A stretch of DNA of 64,000 nucleotides, taken from contig CAVSQM010000012.1 in assembly GCA_963730115.1 (NCBI GenBank), forward strand, positions 930,001 to 994,000, in the 5' to 3' direction. Source of the stretch: DASQFQ01 sp963730115 (lineage in GTDB: Bacteria > Actinomycetota > Thermoleophilia > Solirubrobacterales > Solirubrobacteraceae). Below the pieces are notes generated by a model. The model was given only the letters and a program-made list of their open reading frames with translations. It did not search any database and had not been told where the DNA came from. This document shows, piece by piece, positions 1-7,620 of the stretch (the first letter of the stretch is position 1; each line of letters begins with the position of its first letter). The position numbers and the translations under genes are program-made.

Positions 1-2
1 TC

Positions 3-206
3 CTCGCCGTGATCGCCGGCTCCGAGTACAACGTGGTCGAACGCGCCAACTTGCCGCGGCTGCCGGTCGGCGACGAGACCCTGACCACCGCGGGCGCGCT
101 CGCGAGCCTCGCGATCGTGCTGGGGACCCTGCTCTGCGCGGCCCTCGGCGGGATCGCCGGTGCCCGCTACCACCACAAGGTGGACCGTGCCGGCTATCCC
201 GAGTAG
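3..206 (+). CDS. C-terminal part of a small membrane protein (5' end outside window)
   Basis: The frame is open from the window edge, so the start is missing. The visible 67 residues end in a hydrophobic segment rich in Ala, Leu and Gly (about the middle 30 residues), followed by a basic cytoplasmic tail with two His and a final Gly-Tyr-Pro-Glu. This fits the last transmembrane helix of a small integral membrane protein. The family cannot be named from this fragment. A GTG at position 9 lies in the same frame but is probably internal. Confidence 0.55.
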   Translation, partial: LAVIAGSEYNVVERANLPRLPVGDETLTTAGALASLAIVLGTLLCAALGGIAGARYHHKVDRAGYPE

Positions 207-208
207 GT

Positions 209-234
209 GTCTGGGAACTGACCGCAACGGGTAT
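209..234 (+). promoter_or_regulatory. Possible SigB/SigF-type promoter for the Crp-like gene
   Basis: GTCT (209-212), a 16-nt spacer, then GGGTAT (229-234). The family consensus is GTTT-N14-17-GGGTA(T/A/C). The spacer equals that of five other candidate sites in this window. The start codon is about 60 nt downstream. This is a pattern match only. Confidence 0.4.
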
Positions 235-295
235 GGCAGCTTTGAATACTTCAACTACTGCTGAGCGATCGGAGAGGTAGGCACACACGCTGCAG

Positions 296-1126
296 GTGAA
301 GGGGAACACCACTGATGCCGTGCGCCTGCTCGAAGAGGACCCGGATCTCGGGGGCCTGCTGAGCGGGACCCGGCGCGCGGAGGCGGAGCGCGAGCTCGTC
401 GTGCGCGTGCATCGCCTCGGCGTGGGCGTGTGGGACGTCTCGCGGCTCGAGGCCGCCGGAGCCGACCACGTCGGCCTGCTGTTGCTGGACGGCGTGGTCG
501 CGCGCGAGGTGATCGTCGCCGACCACGTGAGCGCGGAGCTGCTCGGTCCCGGCGACCTCCTGCGCCCGTGGCAGACGCCGAGCAGCAGCAGCCTGCTGCC
601 CGTCGACGTGCTGTGGTCGGTGCTCTCGCCCTCGTCGTTCGCGGTCCTCGACCGCCGCTTCGCCGCCGAGCTGGCGCGCTGGCCGGAGGTCACCGCCGCG
701 CTGTTCGACCGCCTCAGCGAGCGCTCGCTGCGGCTCGCCACCACGCAGGCGATCTCGCAGCTCACGCGGGTCGACCGCCGCCTGAAGGCGCTGCTGTGGC
801 ACCTGGCCGAGCGCTGGGGCCGCGTCTCCGGCGACGGCGTCGTCGTGCCGCTCGCGCTCACCCATCGCATCCTCGGCCAGCTGGTGGGCGCGCGCCGCCC
901 GACCGTCTCCACCGCGCTCGGCGAGCTCGCGGAGCGCGGCGAGCTCACCCGCCGGGTCGACGGCTCGTGGGTGCTGCGCGGCTCGCCGCCCGATGCGTCC
1001 GCGCTCGGCCGCCGGCGCGCGCTGGCGGGCCGCCCCGGCGACCTGATGCGCCCGATGCGGCGGTTCAGCTCCGAGCCCGACGAGGGCGTCGTCGACGACG
1101 ACTACGTCCGCGCCGGCGGCTCGTAG
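296..1126 (+). CDS. Crp/Fnr-family transcriptional regulator
   Basis: A 276-residue protein with a cyclic-nucleotide-binding-like N-terminal half (about 1-150), a long linking helix (about 150-170) and a winged helix-turn-helix at about 187-217, where the stretch LTHRILGQLVGARRPTVSTA is typical of Crp/Fnr DNA-recognition helices. No cysteine cluster for an Fnr iron-sulfur centre is seen, and the ligand is unknown. A disordered acidic tail follows residue 230. The GTG at 296 is chosen because the frame is closed further upstream; the purine-rich GGAGAGG at 271-277 is rather far away, so a CTG at 290 is an alternative start. It precedes the ferritin-like gene and may control stress genes, but the target is inferred only. 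Confidence 0.8.
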   Translation: MKGNTTDAVRLLEEDPDLGGLLSGTRRAEAERELVVRVHRLGVGVWDVSRLEAAGADHVGLLLLDGVVAREVIVADHVSAELLGPGDLLRPWQTPSSSSLLPVDVLWSVLSPSSFAVLDRRFAAELARWPEVTAALFDRLSERSLRLATTQAISQLTRVDRRLKALLWHLAERWGRVSGDGVVVPLALTHRILGQLVGARRPTVSTALGELAERGELTRRVDGSWVLRGSPPDASALGRRRALAGRPGDLMRPMRRFSSEPDEGVVDDDYVRAGGS

Positions 1127-1134
1127 ATCCGGGC

Positions 1135-1160
1135 CTTTTGCCCGCCCCGTACCGGGGTAG
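1135..1160 (+). promoter_or_regulatory. Possible SigB/SigF-type promoter for the ferritin-like gene
   Basis: CTTT (1135-1138), a 16-nt spacer, then GGGTAG (1155-1160), 38 nt before the ATG. Ferritin/Dps-type genes are common members of general-stress regulons, which supports the match. Confidence 0.45.
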
Positions 1161-1198
1161 GACAATGGAACAGGACTAGAGACCAGAGGAGTCAGATC

Positions 1199-1708
1199 AT
1201 GGCGACCCGCACCAGCACGACCGGCATCCTGTCGGAGTCCAAGAGCACCGAGCGCGAGGAGATCATCGAGCTCCTCAAGAAGGCCTACTGGATGGAGCTC
1301 GAGACGGTCATGAGCTACATCCAGGCGTCCGTCAACCCCGACGGCGTGCGCGCCCAGGAGATCGTCGAGTCGCTGCAGGAAGACGTCCAGGAGGAGCTCG
1401 GGCACGCCCAGCAGTTCGCGGCCCGGATCAAGGAGCTCTACGGCGTCGTCCCGGGCTCGCAGGAGTTCACCCCCGAGCAGTCCTACCTGCAGCCGCCTGA
1501 GCACCAGACCGACATCGTGCACGTGATCAAGGGCGTGATCGAGGCCGAGACCGGCGCGATCGAGCACTACAACCACATCATCGAGATCACCGACGGCGTC
1601 GACTTCGTGACGCAGGACATGGTCATCGACATCCTGCGCGACGAGGAGGGCCACCGCCGCCTCTTCGAGGGCTACCTGCGCGAGTACGAGGCCGAAGGCC
1701 TCGCCTAG
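1199..1708 (+). CDS. Ferritin-like diiron protein (bacterioferritin/Dps-like)
   Basis: A 169-residue all-helical protein carrying the carboxylate and His pattern of ferritin-like diiron sites: Glu33/Glu35 in helix one, Glu66-x-x-His69, Glu117 and Glu149-x-x-His152. Two ExxH motifs spaced by about 80 residues are diagnostic of the four-helix ferritin fold. It could store iron or detoxify peroxide in the cytoplasm; the exact subfamily cannot be settled by eye. The ATG follows a good GAGGAG ribosome-binding site. The residues before about 18 are a flexible Ser/Thr-rich tail, as in Dps proteins. A SigB-type promoter candidate lies just upstream. Confidence 0.85.
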   Translation: MATRTSTTGILSESKSTEREEIIELLKKAYWMELETVMSYIQASVNPDGVRAQEIVESLQEDVQEELGHAQQFAARIKELYGVVPGSQEFTPEQSYLQPPEHQTDIVHVIKGVIEAETGAIEHYNHIIEITDGVDFVTQDMVIDILRDEEGHRRLFEGYLREYEAEGLA

Positions 1709-1739
1709 CGCCCCCACACCCGGGTCTAGACTCCCGTCC

Positions 1740-3794
1740 GTGAGGGAGTCGGCGCCCGTGACGGGCGGTACGGAGCTCCTCGACGGGCTCCCGACGCCCG
1801 TCGTGGTTCTCGAACCCGGAAGCGGCCGCGTGCTGGCCGCCAACCGGGCTGCCCACGAGCTGACCGGCGAGGACCCGGTGGGCCGTGCGGCGTCGGAGTG
1901 GCTGCCCGCCGACTGCTGCCGCGACGCCGACGGCCGACCGCTGGCCGAGGAGAAGCTCCCGGCCGTGCGCGCGGCGCGCGGCGAGCGCGTCCGTGGCGCG
2001 ATGCTCACCTGCGACACCCCGCGCGGTGCACGCACGCTGCGCGTGAGCGCGGAGCCGCTGCAACCCGCCGACGGGCCGCCGGTGGTGGTCGTCACGTGCG
2101 AGGACGTGACCGAGCTGCGCGCGGCCCAGCTCGGCGAGCGGCTGGTCGCCGACGACCTGCGCTCGATCCTCGAGGGCATCGCCGACGCCGTCACCGCGCA
2201 GGGCCCGGACGGCTCGCTGGTGTACGCCAACGACGCGGCGGTGCGGGTGCTCGGGTTCCCGTCCGCCGAGGCGCTGCTGAGCGCGCCGCTGACCGAGATC
2301 ATGGCCCGCTGGGAGCTGCTGACGCCGACCGGCGAGGAGGTGTCGCTGATGTCGCTGCCCGGCCGCCAGGCGCTCGCGGGCCTCGAGCCCCAGCCGATGC
2401 TGGTGCAGTTCCGCGAGCGCGGCGGGGAGGAGACGCGCTGGTCGCGCATCAAGGCGAAGCCGGTGCGCGAGGCCGACGGCTCGGTGCGGCTGGCCATCAA
2501 CGTGATCGAGGACGTCACCGAGCTCAAGCAGGTCGAGCAGGCCCAGCGCTTCCTCGCCGAGGCGAGCCGCGTGCTGGCCGACTCGCTCGACTACGAGGCC
2601 ACGCTCACGGCGATCGCGAAGCTGGCGGTGCCGGGGGTGGCGGACTGGGTCGGGGTCGACCTCGCCGGCGACCGTCCGCTCGAGGCCCAGCGCGTGGCGG
2701 TCGAGCACGTCGACCCCGAGAAGGTCGCGCTGGCCGAGGAGCTCGCCGAGCGCTACCCCGCCGAGCGGCGCGCCGACCGCGGGCTCCACCAGGTGCTGAC
2801 GACCGGCGAGTCGCAGCTGTGGCCGGAGATCCCCGACGCGCTGCTCGTCGAGGCGGCGCAGGACGAGGAGCACCTGCGGATGATCCGCGAGCTCGGGATG
2901 GCGTCGGCGATGATCGTCCCGATGCGGGTGCGCGACCGCGTGCTCGGCGCGATCTCGTTCGTGAGCGCGGAGTCGGGGAGGATCTTCAACCCGGGCGACC
3001 TGCGGCTCGCCGAGGACCTCGGGCTGCGCGCCGGCGCAGCCGTCGAGAACGCGCGCCTGTACCGCGCGCGGTCGACGATCGCGCAGACGCTGCAGGCGTC
3101 GCTGCTGCCACCGATCCTGCCGGACGTGCCCGGCTTCGAGGTCGCCGCGCTGTACCAGGCGGCCGGCGAGGACCACGAGGTCGGCGGTGACTTCTACGAC
3201 CTCTTCGCGACCACCGAGGACCACTGGTTCGCGGTCATCGGCGACGTCTGCGGGAAGGGCGCCGAGGCCGCGGCCGTGACCGCGCTCGTGCGCTACACGA
3301 TCCGTGCCGCGGCGGCGCGGAGGCACTCGCCGGCGGCGATCCTGCGCTGGGTCAACGAGGTGATGCTGCGCGAGAGCTCGACGCGCTTCTGCACCGTCGC
3401 GATCGCGCATCTCGACCGCTCAGGTGGGGGCGCGAAGCTGACCTTCGCGGTCGGCGGCCATCCGGCGCCGATCGCGGTGCGCGCCGACGGGCGGGTCGAG
3501 GAGATGGCGGTGGGAGGCACGCTGCTGGGCCTGGTCGAGGACCCGCGGCTCACCGATGTCAGGGCCGAGCTCGCGCCCGGCGAGACCTTCCTGCTCTACA
3601 CCGACGGCGTCACCGAGGCCGACGCGCCGCACCGCGTGTGGACGCCGGAGGACCTGGCCCGCGTGGCGGCCGGCTGCACCGGCCGGAGCGCCCAGCGGCT
3701 CGTCGACCACATCGCCGAGGCGGCGCTGGAAGGGCTCGCGACGCAGCCGCGCGACGACGTCGCGATGCTCGCGCTGCGGAGGGACGAGGGCTAG
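1740..3794 (+). CDS. PAS-PAS-GAF-PP2C (SpoIIE/RsbU-type) protein phosphatase
   Basis: A 684-residue sensor phosphatase. Two PAS domains occupy about 10-115 and 135-260, a GAF domain about 275-435, and a PP2C/SpoIIE catalytic domain about 455-680 with metal-binding signatures GGDFYDL, FLLYTDGVTEA and PRDDVAML. Proteins of this type dephosphorylate a STAS anti-anti-sigma factor in response to signals and so release a SigB/SigF-type sigma factor. The window has such a STAS protein (8565), an RsbW-like kinase (7659) and two cognate-type sigma factors, so a partner-switching circuit is likely. The GTG start sits 7 nt after a TAGACT box, which predicts a leaderless mRNA. The stop overlaps a GCTA-repeat palindrome (3790-3803) that also holds the stop of the convergent gene. 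Confidence 0.9.
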   Translation: MRESAPVTGGTELLDGLPTPVVVLEPGSGRVLAANRAAHELTGEDPVGRAASEWLPADCCRDADGRPLAEEKLPAVRAARGERVRGAMLTCDTPRGARTLRVSAEPLQPADGPPVVVVTCEDVTELRAAQLGERLVADDLRSILEGIADAVTAQGPDGSLVYANDAAVRVLGFPSAEALLSAPLTEIMARWELLTPTGEEVSLMSLPGRQALAGLEPQPMLVQFRERGGEETRWSRIKAKPVREADGSVRLAINVIEDVTELKQVEQAQRFLAEASRVLADSLDYEATLTAIAKLAVPGVADWVGVDLAGDRPLEAQRVAVEHVDPEKVALAEELAERYPAERRADRGLHQVLTTGESQLWPEIPDALLVEAAQDEEHLRMIRELGMASAMIVPMRVRDRVLGAISFVSAESGRIFNPGDLRLAEDLGLRAGAAVENARLYRARSTIAQTLQASLLPPILPDVPGFEVAALYQAAGEDHEVGGDFYDLFATTEDHWFAVIGDVCGKGAEAAAVTALVRYTIRAAAARRHSPAAILRWVNEVMLRESSTRFCTVAIAHLDRSGGGAKLTFAVGGHPAPIAVRADGRVEEMAVGGTLLGLVEDPRLTDVRAELAPGETFLLYTDGVTEADAPHRVWTPEDLARVAAGCTGRSAQRLVDHIAEAALEGLATQPRDDVAMLALRRDEG

Positions 3795-3798
3795 CTAG

Positions 3799-3984
3799 CT
3801 AGCCGTCGTCGCCGGCGCCGGCCGCGTCCGGGTTGCCGGTCGCCGTGCCCTCGTCGTTGTCGGGCGCGTTCTCGTCGTCGCCACCCGAGGGGTCCTGCTC
3901 CGGGTCGCGCTTGCCGGGCGTGTCGTCGACTTCGCTCGGCTGCTCTTCGGGATAGCCGGCGCCGGATTCCTCAGGTGTCTCCAT
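3799..3984 (-). CDS. Small acidic hypothetical protein
   Basis: A 61-residue, very acidic, Gly/Pro/Asp-rich protein starting Met-Glu-Thr-Pro-Glu-Glu-Ser-Gly. No domain, membrane segment or cysteine is present, and it is probably disordered. Short proteins with a similar N-terminal motif are, as far as I recall, widespread in high-GC actinobacteria. A longer frame exists, but the ATG at 3984 is chosen because a SigB-type promoter candidate (3994-4019) lies directly upstream. The function is unknown; the promoter suggests stress induction. Confidence 0.6.
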   Translation of the reverse strand: METPEESGAGYPEEQPSEVDDTPGKRDPEQDPSGGDDENAPDNDEGTATGNPDAAGAGDDG

Positions 3985-3993
3985 GCCCCGGGC

Positions 3994-4019
3994 TTGCCCA
4001 GCGGGTCGGCACAGCAAAC
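3994..4019 (-). promoter_or_regulatory. Possible SigB/SigF-type promoter for the small acidic protein
   Basis: Read on the minus strand: GTTT (4019-4016), 16 nt, GGGCAA (3999-3994), then the ATG at 3984. The -35 box is a perfect match to the family consensus; the -10 has C for T at one position. Confidence 0.45.
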
Positions 4020-4020
4020 C

Positions 4021-4045
4021 GAGCTCCCGGATGAAACGGGAGCTC
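4021..4045 (-). terminator. Hairpin downstream of csbD
   Basis: GAGCTCCCG (4021-4029) pairs perfectly with CGGGAGCTC (4037-4045) around a 7-nt loop. It follows the larger hairpin at 4068-4122 on the csbD transcript and precedes the next promoter. No T-run is present, so termination would be of the GC-hairpin type. Confidence 0.45.
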
Positions 4046-4067
4046 CCGGATGAGGGTTTCGCCTGCC

Positions 4068-4122
4068 AGGCACTTGCCCTTGCGCGCCACCGCGGCGGTG
4101 GCGCCGCCCTGGGCAAGTGCCT
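4068..4122 (-). terminator. Strong nested hairpin downstream of csbD
   Basis: AGGCACTTGCCC (4068-4079) pairs perfectly with its complement at 4111-4122. The enclosed sequence folds again through GCGCCACCGC and GCGGTGGCGC. It begins 10 nt after the csbD stop and is the likely terminator. Confidence 0.6.
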
Positions 4123-4131
4123 TCGGCGACG

Positions 4132-4323
4132 TTACTTTGTCTTGCGCTCGAGGTCTGCGACTTCCTCGGCCTTGCGGTCGGTCTTCTCGTGCGCGTCGGC
4201 GAGCTCTTCCTTCGCCTCGCCCTTGCGCTCCTCGCGGCGGCCCTCCTGACGCAGGGAAGCGTCGTCGGCGAGGTCGCCGGCGGCCTTCTTGACGCGGCCG
4301 CTGATCTTGTCGGTGATGCCCAT
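4132..4323 (-). CDS. csbD: CsbD-family stress protein
   Basis: A 63-residue, Lys/Glu/Asp-rich protein with the CsbD signature: MGITDKISGRVKKAAGDLAD at the N terminus, followed by an amphipathic charged helix. This family is a classic general-stress protein of unknown biochemical role, named for its SigB control in Bacillus. Length and N terminus match the family. It is transcribed away from the adjacent sigma-factor gene, whose 3' end contains its probable SigB-type promoter (4363-4388). GGAGG-like sequence precedes the ATG. Confidence 0.88.
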   Translation of the reverse strand: MGITDKISGRVKKAAGDLADDASLRQEGRREERKGEAKEELADAHEKTDRKAEEVADLERKTK

Positions 4324-4362
4324 GGGGGTCGAATCCTCCGTTTTCGGGGGTCTTCGACAGGG

Positions 4363-4388
4363 CTACCCGAGCGCGGAGCGGCTCAACC
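4363..4388 (-). promoter_or_regulatory. SigB/SigF-type promoter for csbD
   Basis: Minus strand: GGTT (4388-4385), 16 nt, GGGTAG (4368-4363), 40 nt before the csbD ATG. It overlaps the last codons of the sigma-factor gene. CsbD is a known SigB target in other bacteria, which makes this the best supported of the set. Confidence 0.6.
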
Positions 4389-5165
4389 GGCGTGCTCGGC
4401 GACCGTGCGCAGCCGCTCGAGCGCCCGGCGGATGAGCCGGGAGACGTGCATCTGGGAGACGCCGACGCGCTCGGCGATCTCGGCCTGCGTGAGGTCCTCC
4501 ACGAAGCGCAGGTGCAGCACGATGCGGTCGCGCGGCGGCAGCGCCTGCAGCGTCGGGGCGATCGTCGCGCCGTACTCGACGAGCTCGAAGCGCTCGTCCT
4601 CCGACCCGATCGACTCGGCGTAGGTCTCGCCGTCGCCCTCGTCGCCGAACCGGTAGGACTCGAGCGAGACCGCGTCGTACGCCGACGCCGCCTCCATCGC
4701 CTCCAGCACCTGCTCGATCGAGAGGTCGAGCGTCTCGGCCACCTCCGCCGCGCTCGGCGAGCGGCCGAGCTTGCGCGACATGTCCTTGACGCAGTTGTCG
4801 ACCTGCATCACGCGCTCCTGCATCCCGCGCGGGACGTGCACGGCCCACCCGTTGTCGCGGAAGTAGCGCTTCAGCTCGCCGAGCATCGTCGGCACTGCGT
4901 AGGACGAGAACGCCGTCTCACGCGCCGGGTCGAAGCGGTCGATCGCCTTGATCAGGCCGAGCGTGGCGACCTGGACGAGGTCGTCGAGCGGCTCGTCGGA
5001 GCGGCGATAGCGGCGGGCCATGCGGCGCGCCAGCGGCAGCAGGCGCTGCACGAGCTCCTCGCGTGCGGACTGGTCCCCATGCCGGTGGTAGCGGACGAGC
5101 AGGCGGCGATCCTCCTGCGAACGCGAGCCCGCGGTCTCGTCCCTCGTGCTTCCCTCGATCTCCAA
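4383..5165 (-). CDS. RNA polymerase sigma factor, SigB/SigF/SigG family
   Basis: A 260-residue sigma factor with regions 2, 3 and 4. Region 2 (about 25-100) includes the core-binding LDDLVQVATLGLIKAIDRFD and the -10-recognition stretch that follows. Region 3 spans about 115-175, and region 4 ends with the helix-turn-helix LTQAEIAERVGVSQMHVSRL. The length fits the SigB/SigF family. It would direct RNA polymerase to stress promoters once released from an RsbW-type anti-sigma factor. The start is TTG at 5165; no better start is in frame. A paralogue lies at 10199-11035, so two related regulons may coexist. Confidence 0.9.
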   Translation of the reverse strand: MEIEGSTRDETAGSRSQEDRRLLVRYHRHGDQSAREELVQRLLPLARRMARRYRRSDEPLDDLVQVATLGLIKAIDRFDPARETAFSSYAVPTMLGELKRYFRDNGWAVHVPRGMQERVMQVDNCVKDMSRKLGRSPSAAEVAETLDLSIEQVLEAMEAASAYDAVSLESYRFGDEGDGETYAESIGSEDERFELVEYGATIAPTLQALPPRDRIVLHLRFVEDLTQAEIAERVGVSQMHVSRLIRRALERLRTVAEHAG

Positions 5166-5216
5166 GCCTCTCCGAGCGGGCAGTTCCCCCTCACCCGACC
5201 CACGCCGGGCAGGGCG

Positions 5217-5864
5217 TCAGCCTAGCGGAGTGGAATCGAGGTCGCGTCGCAATTGTCCGATGGATTCGTAGACCGCGGAAGCGCCCGCTTCCAGCAGTTC
5301 CTTGTCGCTGAAGCCGCCGGTGAGGACGCCTACTGACTTGATGTCGGCCCGCTTGGCGGCCTCGCAGTCCCAGGCCGAATCGCCGACCATCACCGCGTCG
5401 CCGCCCCCGCCCTTCTCGAGCGCGGCGATCACGAGGTCCGGCTTCGGCTTGGTCTCCTCGACGTCGGCGGAGGTCGTCCAGCCGTCGACGAGATCGCGGA
5501 CGAGCAGCAGATCCACGTAGTGGTCGGCCTCGTCGGCCTTCGCCGAAGAAGCGAGGATCACGGTGTGCTCGCGCTCCTTGAGCTCGAGGATCAGCTCCCG
5601 CGCGCCGTCGAGCGGCGCGACCTCGCCGATCAGCTGCATGTAGGCCTGCTTCTCGGCGTCGCGGATGCCGTCGCCGTGCTCCTTGTCGGCCGCCTTGCCG
5701 ATCAGGGAGGCGACCAGTTGGTCGCCTCCCATCCCGATGTGCCGGTGGATCTTCCACAGCTGCACCACGAACCCGTGCGCGCGGAACGCCCGGTACCACG
5801 CGATCGCGTGCTGGTAGTTCGTGTCGACGAGGGTGCCGTCGATGTCGAGGATCGCGACGGTCAA
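5217..5864 (-). CDS. HAD-superfamily hydrolase (phosphoglycolate-phosphatase-like)
   Basis: A 215-residue HAD phosphatase. Motif I is ILDIDGTLVD with the nucleophile Asp7 and acid/base Asp9, motif II is the Ser of VILASSAK, and the later motifs are the Lys in EETKPKPD and the acidic pair in VMVGDSAWD. An insertion of cap type 1 lies between motifs I and II. The substrate is unknown. It starts with TTG at 5864, which overlaps the TGA stop of the upstream PfpI-family gene in a TTGA arrangement, so the two are translationally coupled. Confidence 0.85.
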   Translation of the reverse strand: MTVAILDIDGTLVDTNYQHAIAWYRAFRAHGFVVQLWKIHRHIGMGGDQLVASLIGKAADKEHGDGIRDAEKQAYMQLIGEVAPLDGARELILELKEREHTVILASSAKADEADHYVDLLLVRDLVDGWTTSADVEETKPKPDLVIAALEKGGGGDAVMVGDSAWDCEAAKRADIKSVGVLTGGFSDKELLEAGASAVYESIGQLRRDLDSTPLG

Positions 5865-6448
5865 GACGCGGAGGCGCCCACGCTGCGGGCCTGCCCCTCG
5901 TGCTCGCCCTCGCAGAACTCCTCGACGATCTTCTCGCAGAAGGCCGGCAGGTCGTCGGGGTTGCGCGAGGAGACGAGGCCCTCGTCGACCACGACCTCCT
6001 CGTCGACCCAGTTGCCGCCCGCGTTGCGGATGTCGGTCTGGATCGACGGCCACGAGGTGATCGTGCGGCCCTTGAGCACGTCGGCCTCGACCAGCGTCCA
6101 GGGGCCGTGGCAGATGACGCCGACCGGCTTGCCCGCCTCGAAGAAGCCGCGCGCGAAGGCGACGGCGCCCTCGTCCATGCGGAGGTTGTCGGGGTTCGCC
6201 ACGCCGCCCGGCAGCACGAGGCCGTCGTAGTCGGAGACGTCGGCGTCGCCGACCGTCCTGTCGACCGCGAACGTGTCGGCCTTGTCGAGGTGGTTGAACG
6301 CCTGCACCTCGCCGGACTCGGTCGAGATCAGCTCGGGCGTGCCGCCCGCCTCCTCCACGGCCTTCCAGGGCTCGGTCAGCTCGACCTGCTCGATGCCCTC
6401 CGGCGCGACCAGGAACGCGATCTTCTTGCCATCCAGCTTGCCCGCCAT
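5861..6448 (-). CDS. PfpI/DJ-1-family protein (type 1 glutamine amidotransferase-like)
   Basis: A 195-residue protein with the DJ-1/PfpI nucleophile elbow VGVICHGPWTL, in which Cys113 is the catalytic cysteine followed by His, and an acidic residue near Glu18. Members act as stress proteins, deglycase-like enzymes or proteases, and the exact activity is unsettled. It matches the bacterial general-stress subgroup in length. The ATG at 6448 follows a clear AAAGGAG site. It forms a two-gene operon with the HAD hydrolase, overlapping by 4 nt. The divergent neighbour is the acidic protein gene at 6533. Confidence 0.87.
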   Translation of the reverse strand: MAGKLDGKKIAFLVAPEGIEQVELTEPWKAVEEAGGTPELISTESGEVQAFNHLDKADTFAVDRTVGDADVSDYDGLVLPGGVANPDNLRMDEGAVAFARGFFEAGKPVGVICHGPWTLVEADVLKGRTITSWPSIQTDIRNAGGNWVDEEVVVDEGLVSSRNPDDLPAFCEKIVEEFCEGEHEGQARSVGASAS

Positions 6449-6496
6449 GGGAGCTCCTTTCGTGTCGTTGGTCTCCCAACTGATCCTCGCCGTCGT

Positions 6497-6523
6497 GATT
6501 GGCAGCCAAACGCCCGCGGGTAA
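6497..6523 (+). promoter_or_regulatory. Weak SigB/SigF-type promoter candidate
   Basis: GATT (6497-6500), 17 nt, GGGTAA (6518-6523), 9 nt before the ATG at 6533, giving a near-leaderless mRNA. The spacer is one longer than the other candidates. An 11-nt inverted repeat, TTGGC-a-GCCAA (6499-6509), lies inside the spacer and could bind a regulator. Confidence 0.3.
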
Positions 6524-6532
6524 GGCATCCAC

Positions 6533-6808
6533 ATGGCGAACGAAGAAGAACCCGACATCAAGGGCGAGAACCTCGCCGACACCGACGAGTCGCCGCTCGG
6601 CGACACGACCGAGCACGCCGGCGAGCAGGACACCGACGAGGGCGAGACCTACCACGATCCGGAGGGCGATGGCGAGGAGACCGTCGAGACCGAGGAGCCA
6701 CCCGGCGGCGAGGACGGCGCGCAGGCCGCCAGCCCTGGCGAGGCCGAGGGCGGCGAGGGCGTGCCCAAGCCGGACTCCGAGCGGCTGGCCAACCGCGAGG
6801 ACACCTGA
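6533..6808 (+). CDS. Acidic hypothetical protein
   Basis: A 91-residue protein made mostly of Glu, Asp, Gly, Thr and Pro, with no hydrophobic core, cysteine or membrane segment; it is predicted to be disordered. It resembles the acidic protein at 3799 in composition but not in sequence. It lies divergently from the PfpI gene with a GGGTAA box 9 nt before the ATG. The function is unknown; similar low-complexity proteins are often seen among stress-induced genes in desiccation-tolerant actinobacteria, which is inference only. Confidence 0.6.
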   Translation: MANEEEPDIKGENLADTDESPLGDTTEHAGEQDTDEGETYHDPEGDGEETVETEEPPGGEDGAQAASPGEAEGGEGVPKPDSERLANREDT

Positions 6809-6929
6809 AAGACCGCGGGTTTGACCGCCCGCACGCGCGGGAAGATCACCTCTCGTCGCGCCCGATCAGTTTTCCGGATCACCCTCCAACGACCCGGGCC
6901 AGGGCGCAACACGACCCTCCTCCTCATGA

Positions 6930-6956
6930 ACCGAGGCGCCCCACGGGCGCCTCGGT
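6930..6956 (+). terminator. Rho-independent-type hairpin
   Basis: ACCGAGGCGCC (6930-6940) pairs with GGCGCCTCGGT (6946-6956) around a short loop. It ends the acidic-protein transcript about 120 nt after the stop. The downstream sequence is not T-rich. Confidence 0.55.
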
Positions 6957-6993
6957 CGCGTTAATCGCGCCGCACGCTGGGTAGGCAACCGGC

Positions 6994-7113
6994 ATGGACC
7001 CTCGTCCCCCCACTCCCCCGTCGCCGCCCGGTCCCGGGCCGGACCCGCAGCCGCCGGCGCCCACGCCGGACCCGACGCCGCTGCCGCCCGACCCGACCCC
7101 GCCGTCGATCTGA
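6994..7113 (+). CDS. Possible proline-rich microprotein
   Basis: A 39-codon frame in which about half the residues are Pro, arranged as Pro-Pro-Asp-Pro-Thr-like repeats, and which ends one base before the TTG of the next gene. The regular repeat and tight spacing argue for a real gene. The absence of a good ribosome-binding site and the strong GC bias argue against it. A terminator lies just upstream, so it would need its own promoter. No function can be given. Confidence 0.3.
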   Translation: MDPRPPTPPSPPGPGPDPQPPAPTPDPTPLPPDPTPPSI

Positions 7114-7114
7114 G

Positions 7115-7615
7115 TTGAAGCCGGTCTCCGAGACCCCCACGGAGCCGAGCGACTACGCCGCGATCTCGCTGGCGTTCGGCTCGCTCCTCACCGCGCTCGC
7201 CACGACCGCGCGCTCGCGCGACCCGATCGAGCCCGCCGAGCTGCTGCCGTTGTCGGCCGCGACGTTCTCGCTCTCGCGCCTGATCGTCCACGACAAGGCC
7301 GAGAGCTGGCTGCGCGAGCCGTTCGTCGACGAGGACGGCGATCAGAAGCGCCCGAAGGGGCGCCGCCTGCGCTACGCGGTCGGCGAGCTGATGACCTGCA
7401 CGCGCTGCGTGGGCGCGTGGAGCGCGCTCGCGCTCGTGGGCCTGCGCCTGCATGCGCCGCGCGCCGGCCGTACGGTCACCGCGGTGCTCGCCGCCTCCGC
7501 GGGCAACGACGCGCTGCAGGCGGGCTTCTCGTGGCTGTGCGCACGCGCCAACGAGCAGTCCGCCACGGCGGACACCAGCGCGCGTGTGACCGGCGTCACC
7601 CGCCGAGCCGCCTGA
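7115..7615 (+). CDS. DUF1360-family membrane protein
   Basis: A 166-residue protein with the DUF1360 pattern: an N-terminal hydrophobic helix, then SRLIVHDKAESWLREPF, then ELMTCTRCVGAWSALALV with a conserved Cys-x-x-Cys. Members are small integral membrane proteins; Bacillus homologues are linked to spore coat or sporulation, but the biochemical role is unknown. The TTG at 7115 is the first start in frame and directly follows the proline-rich frame. The predicted SigB-type promoter of the next gene begins just after its stop. Confidence 0.75.
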   Translation: MKPVSETPTEPSDYAAISLAFGSLLTALATTARSRDPIEPAELLPLSAATFSLSRLIVHDKAESWLREPFVDEDGDQKRPKGRRLRYAVGELMTCTRCVGAWSALALVGLRLHAPRAGRTVTAVLAASAGNDALQAGFSWLCARANEQSATADTSARVTGVTRRAA

Positions 7616-7620
7616 TCCCG

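Noticed and set aside
251..3410. Long minus-strand open frames opposite the Crp-like, ferritin-like and phosphatase genes
   Set aside because: They are rich in Arg, Ala and Gly with no recognisable domain and lie antisense to well-supported genes; GC-rich DNA gives such frames by chance.
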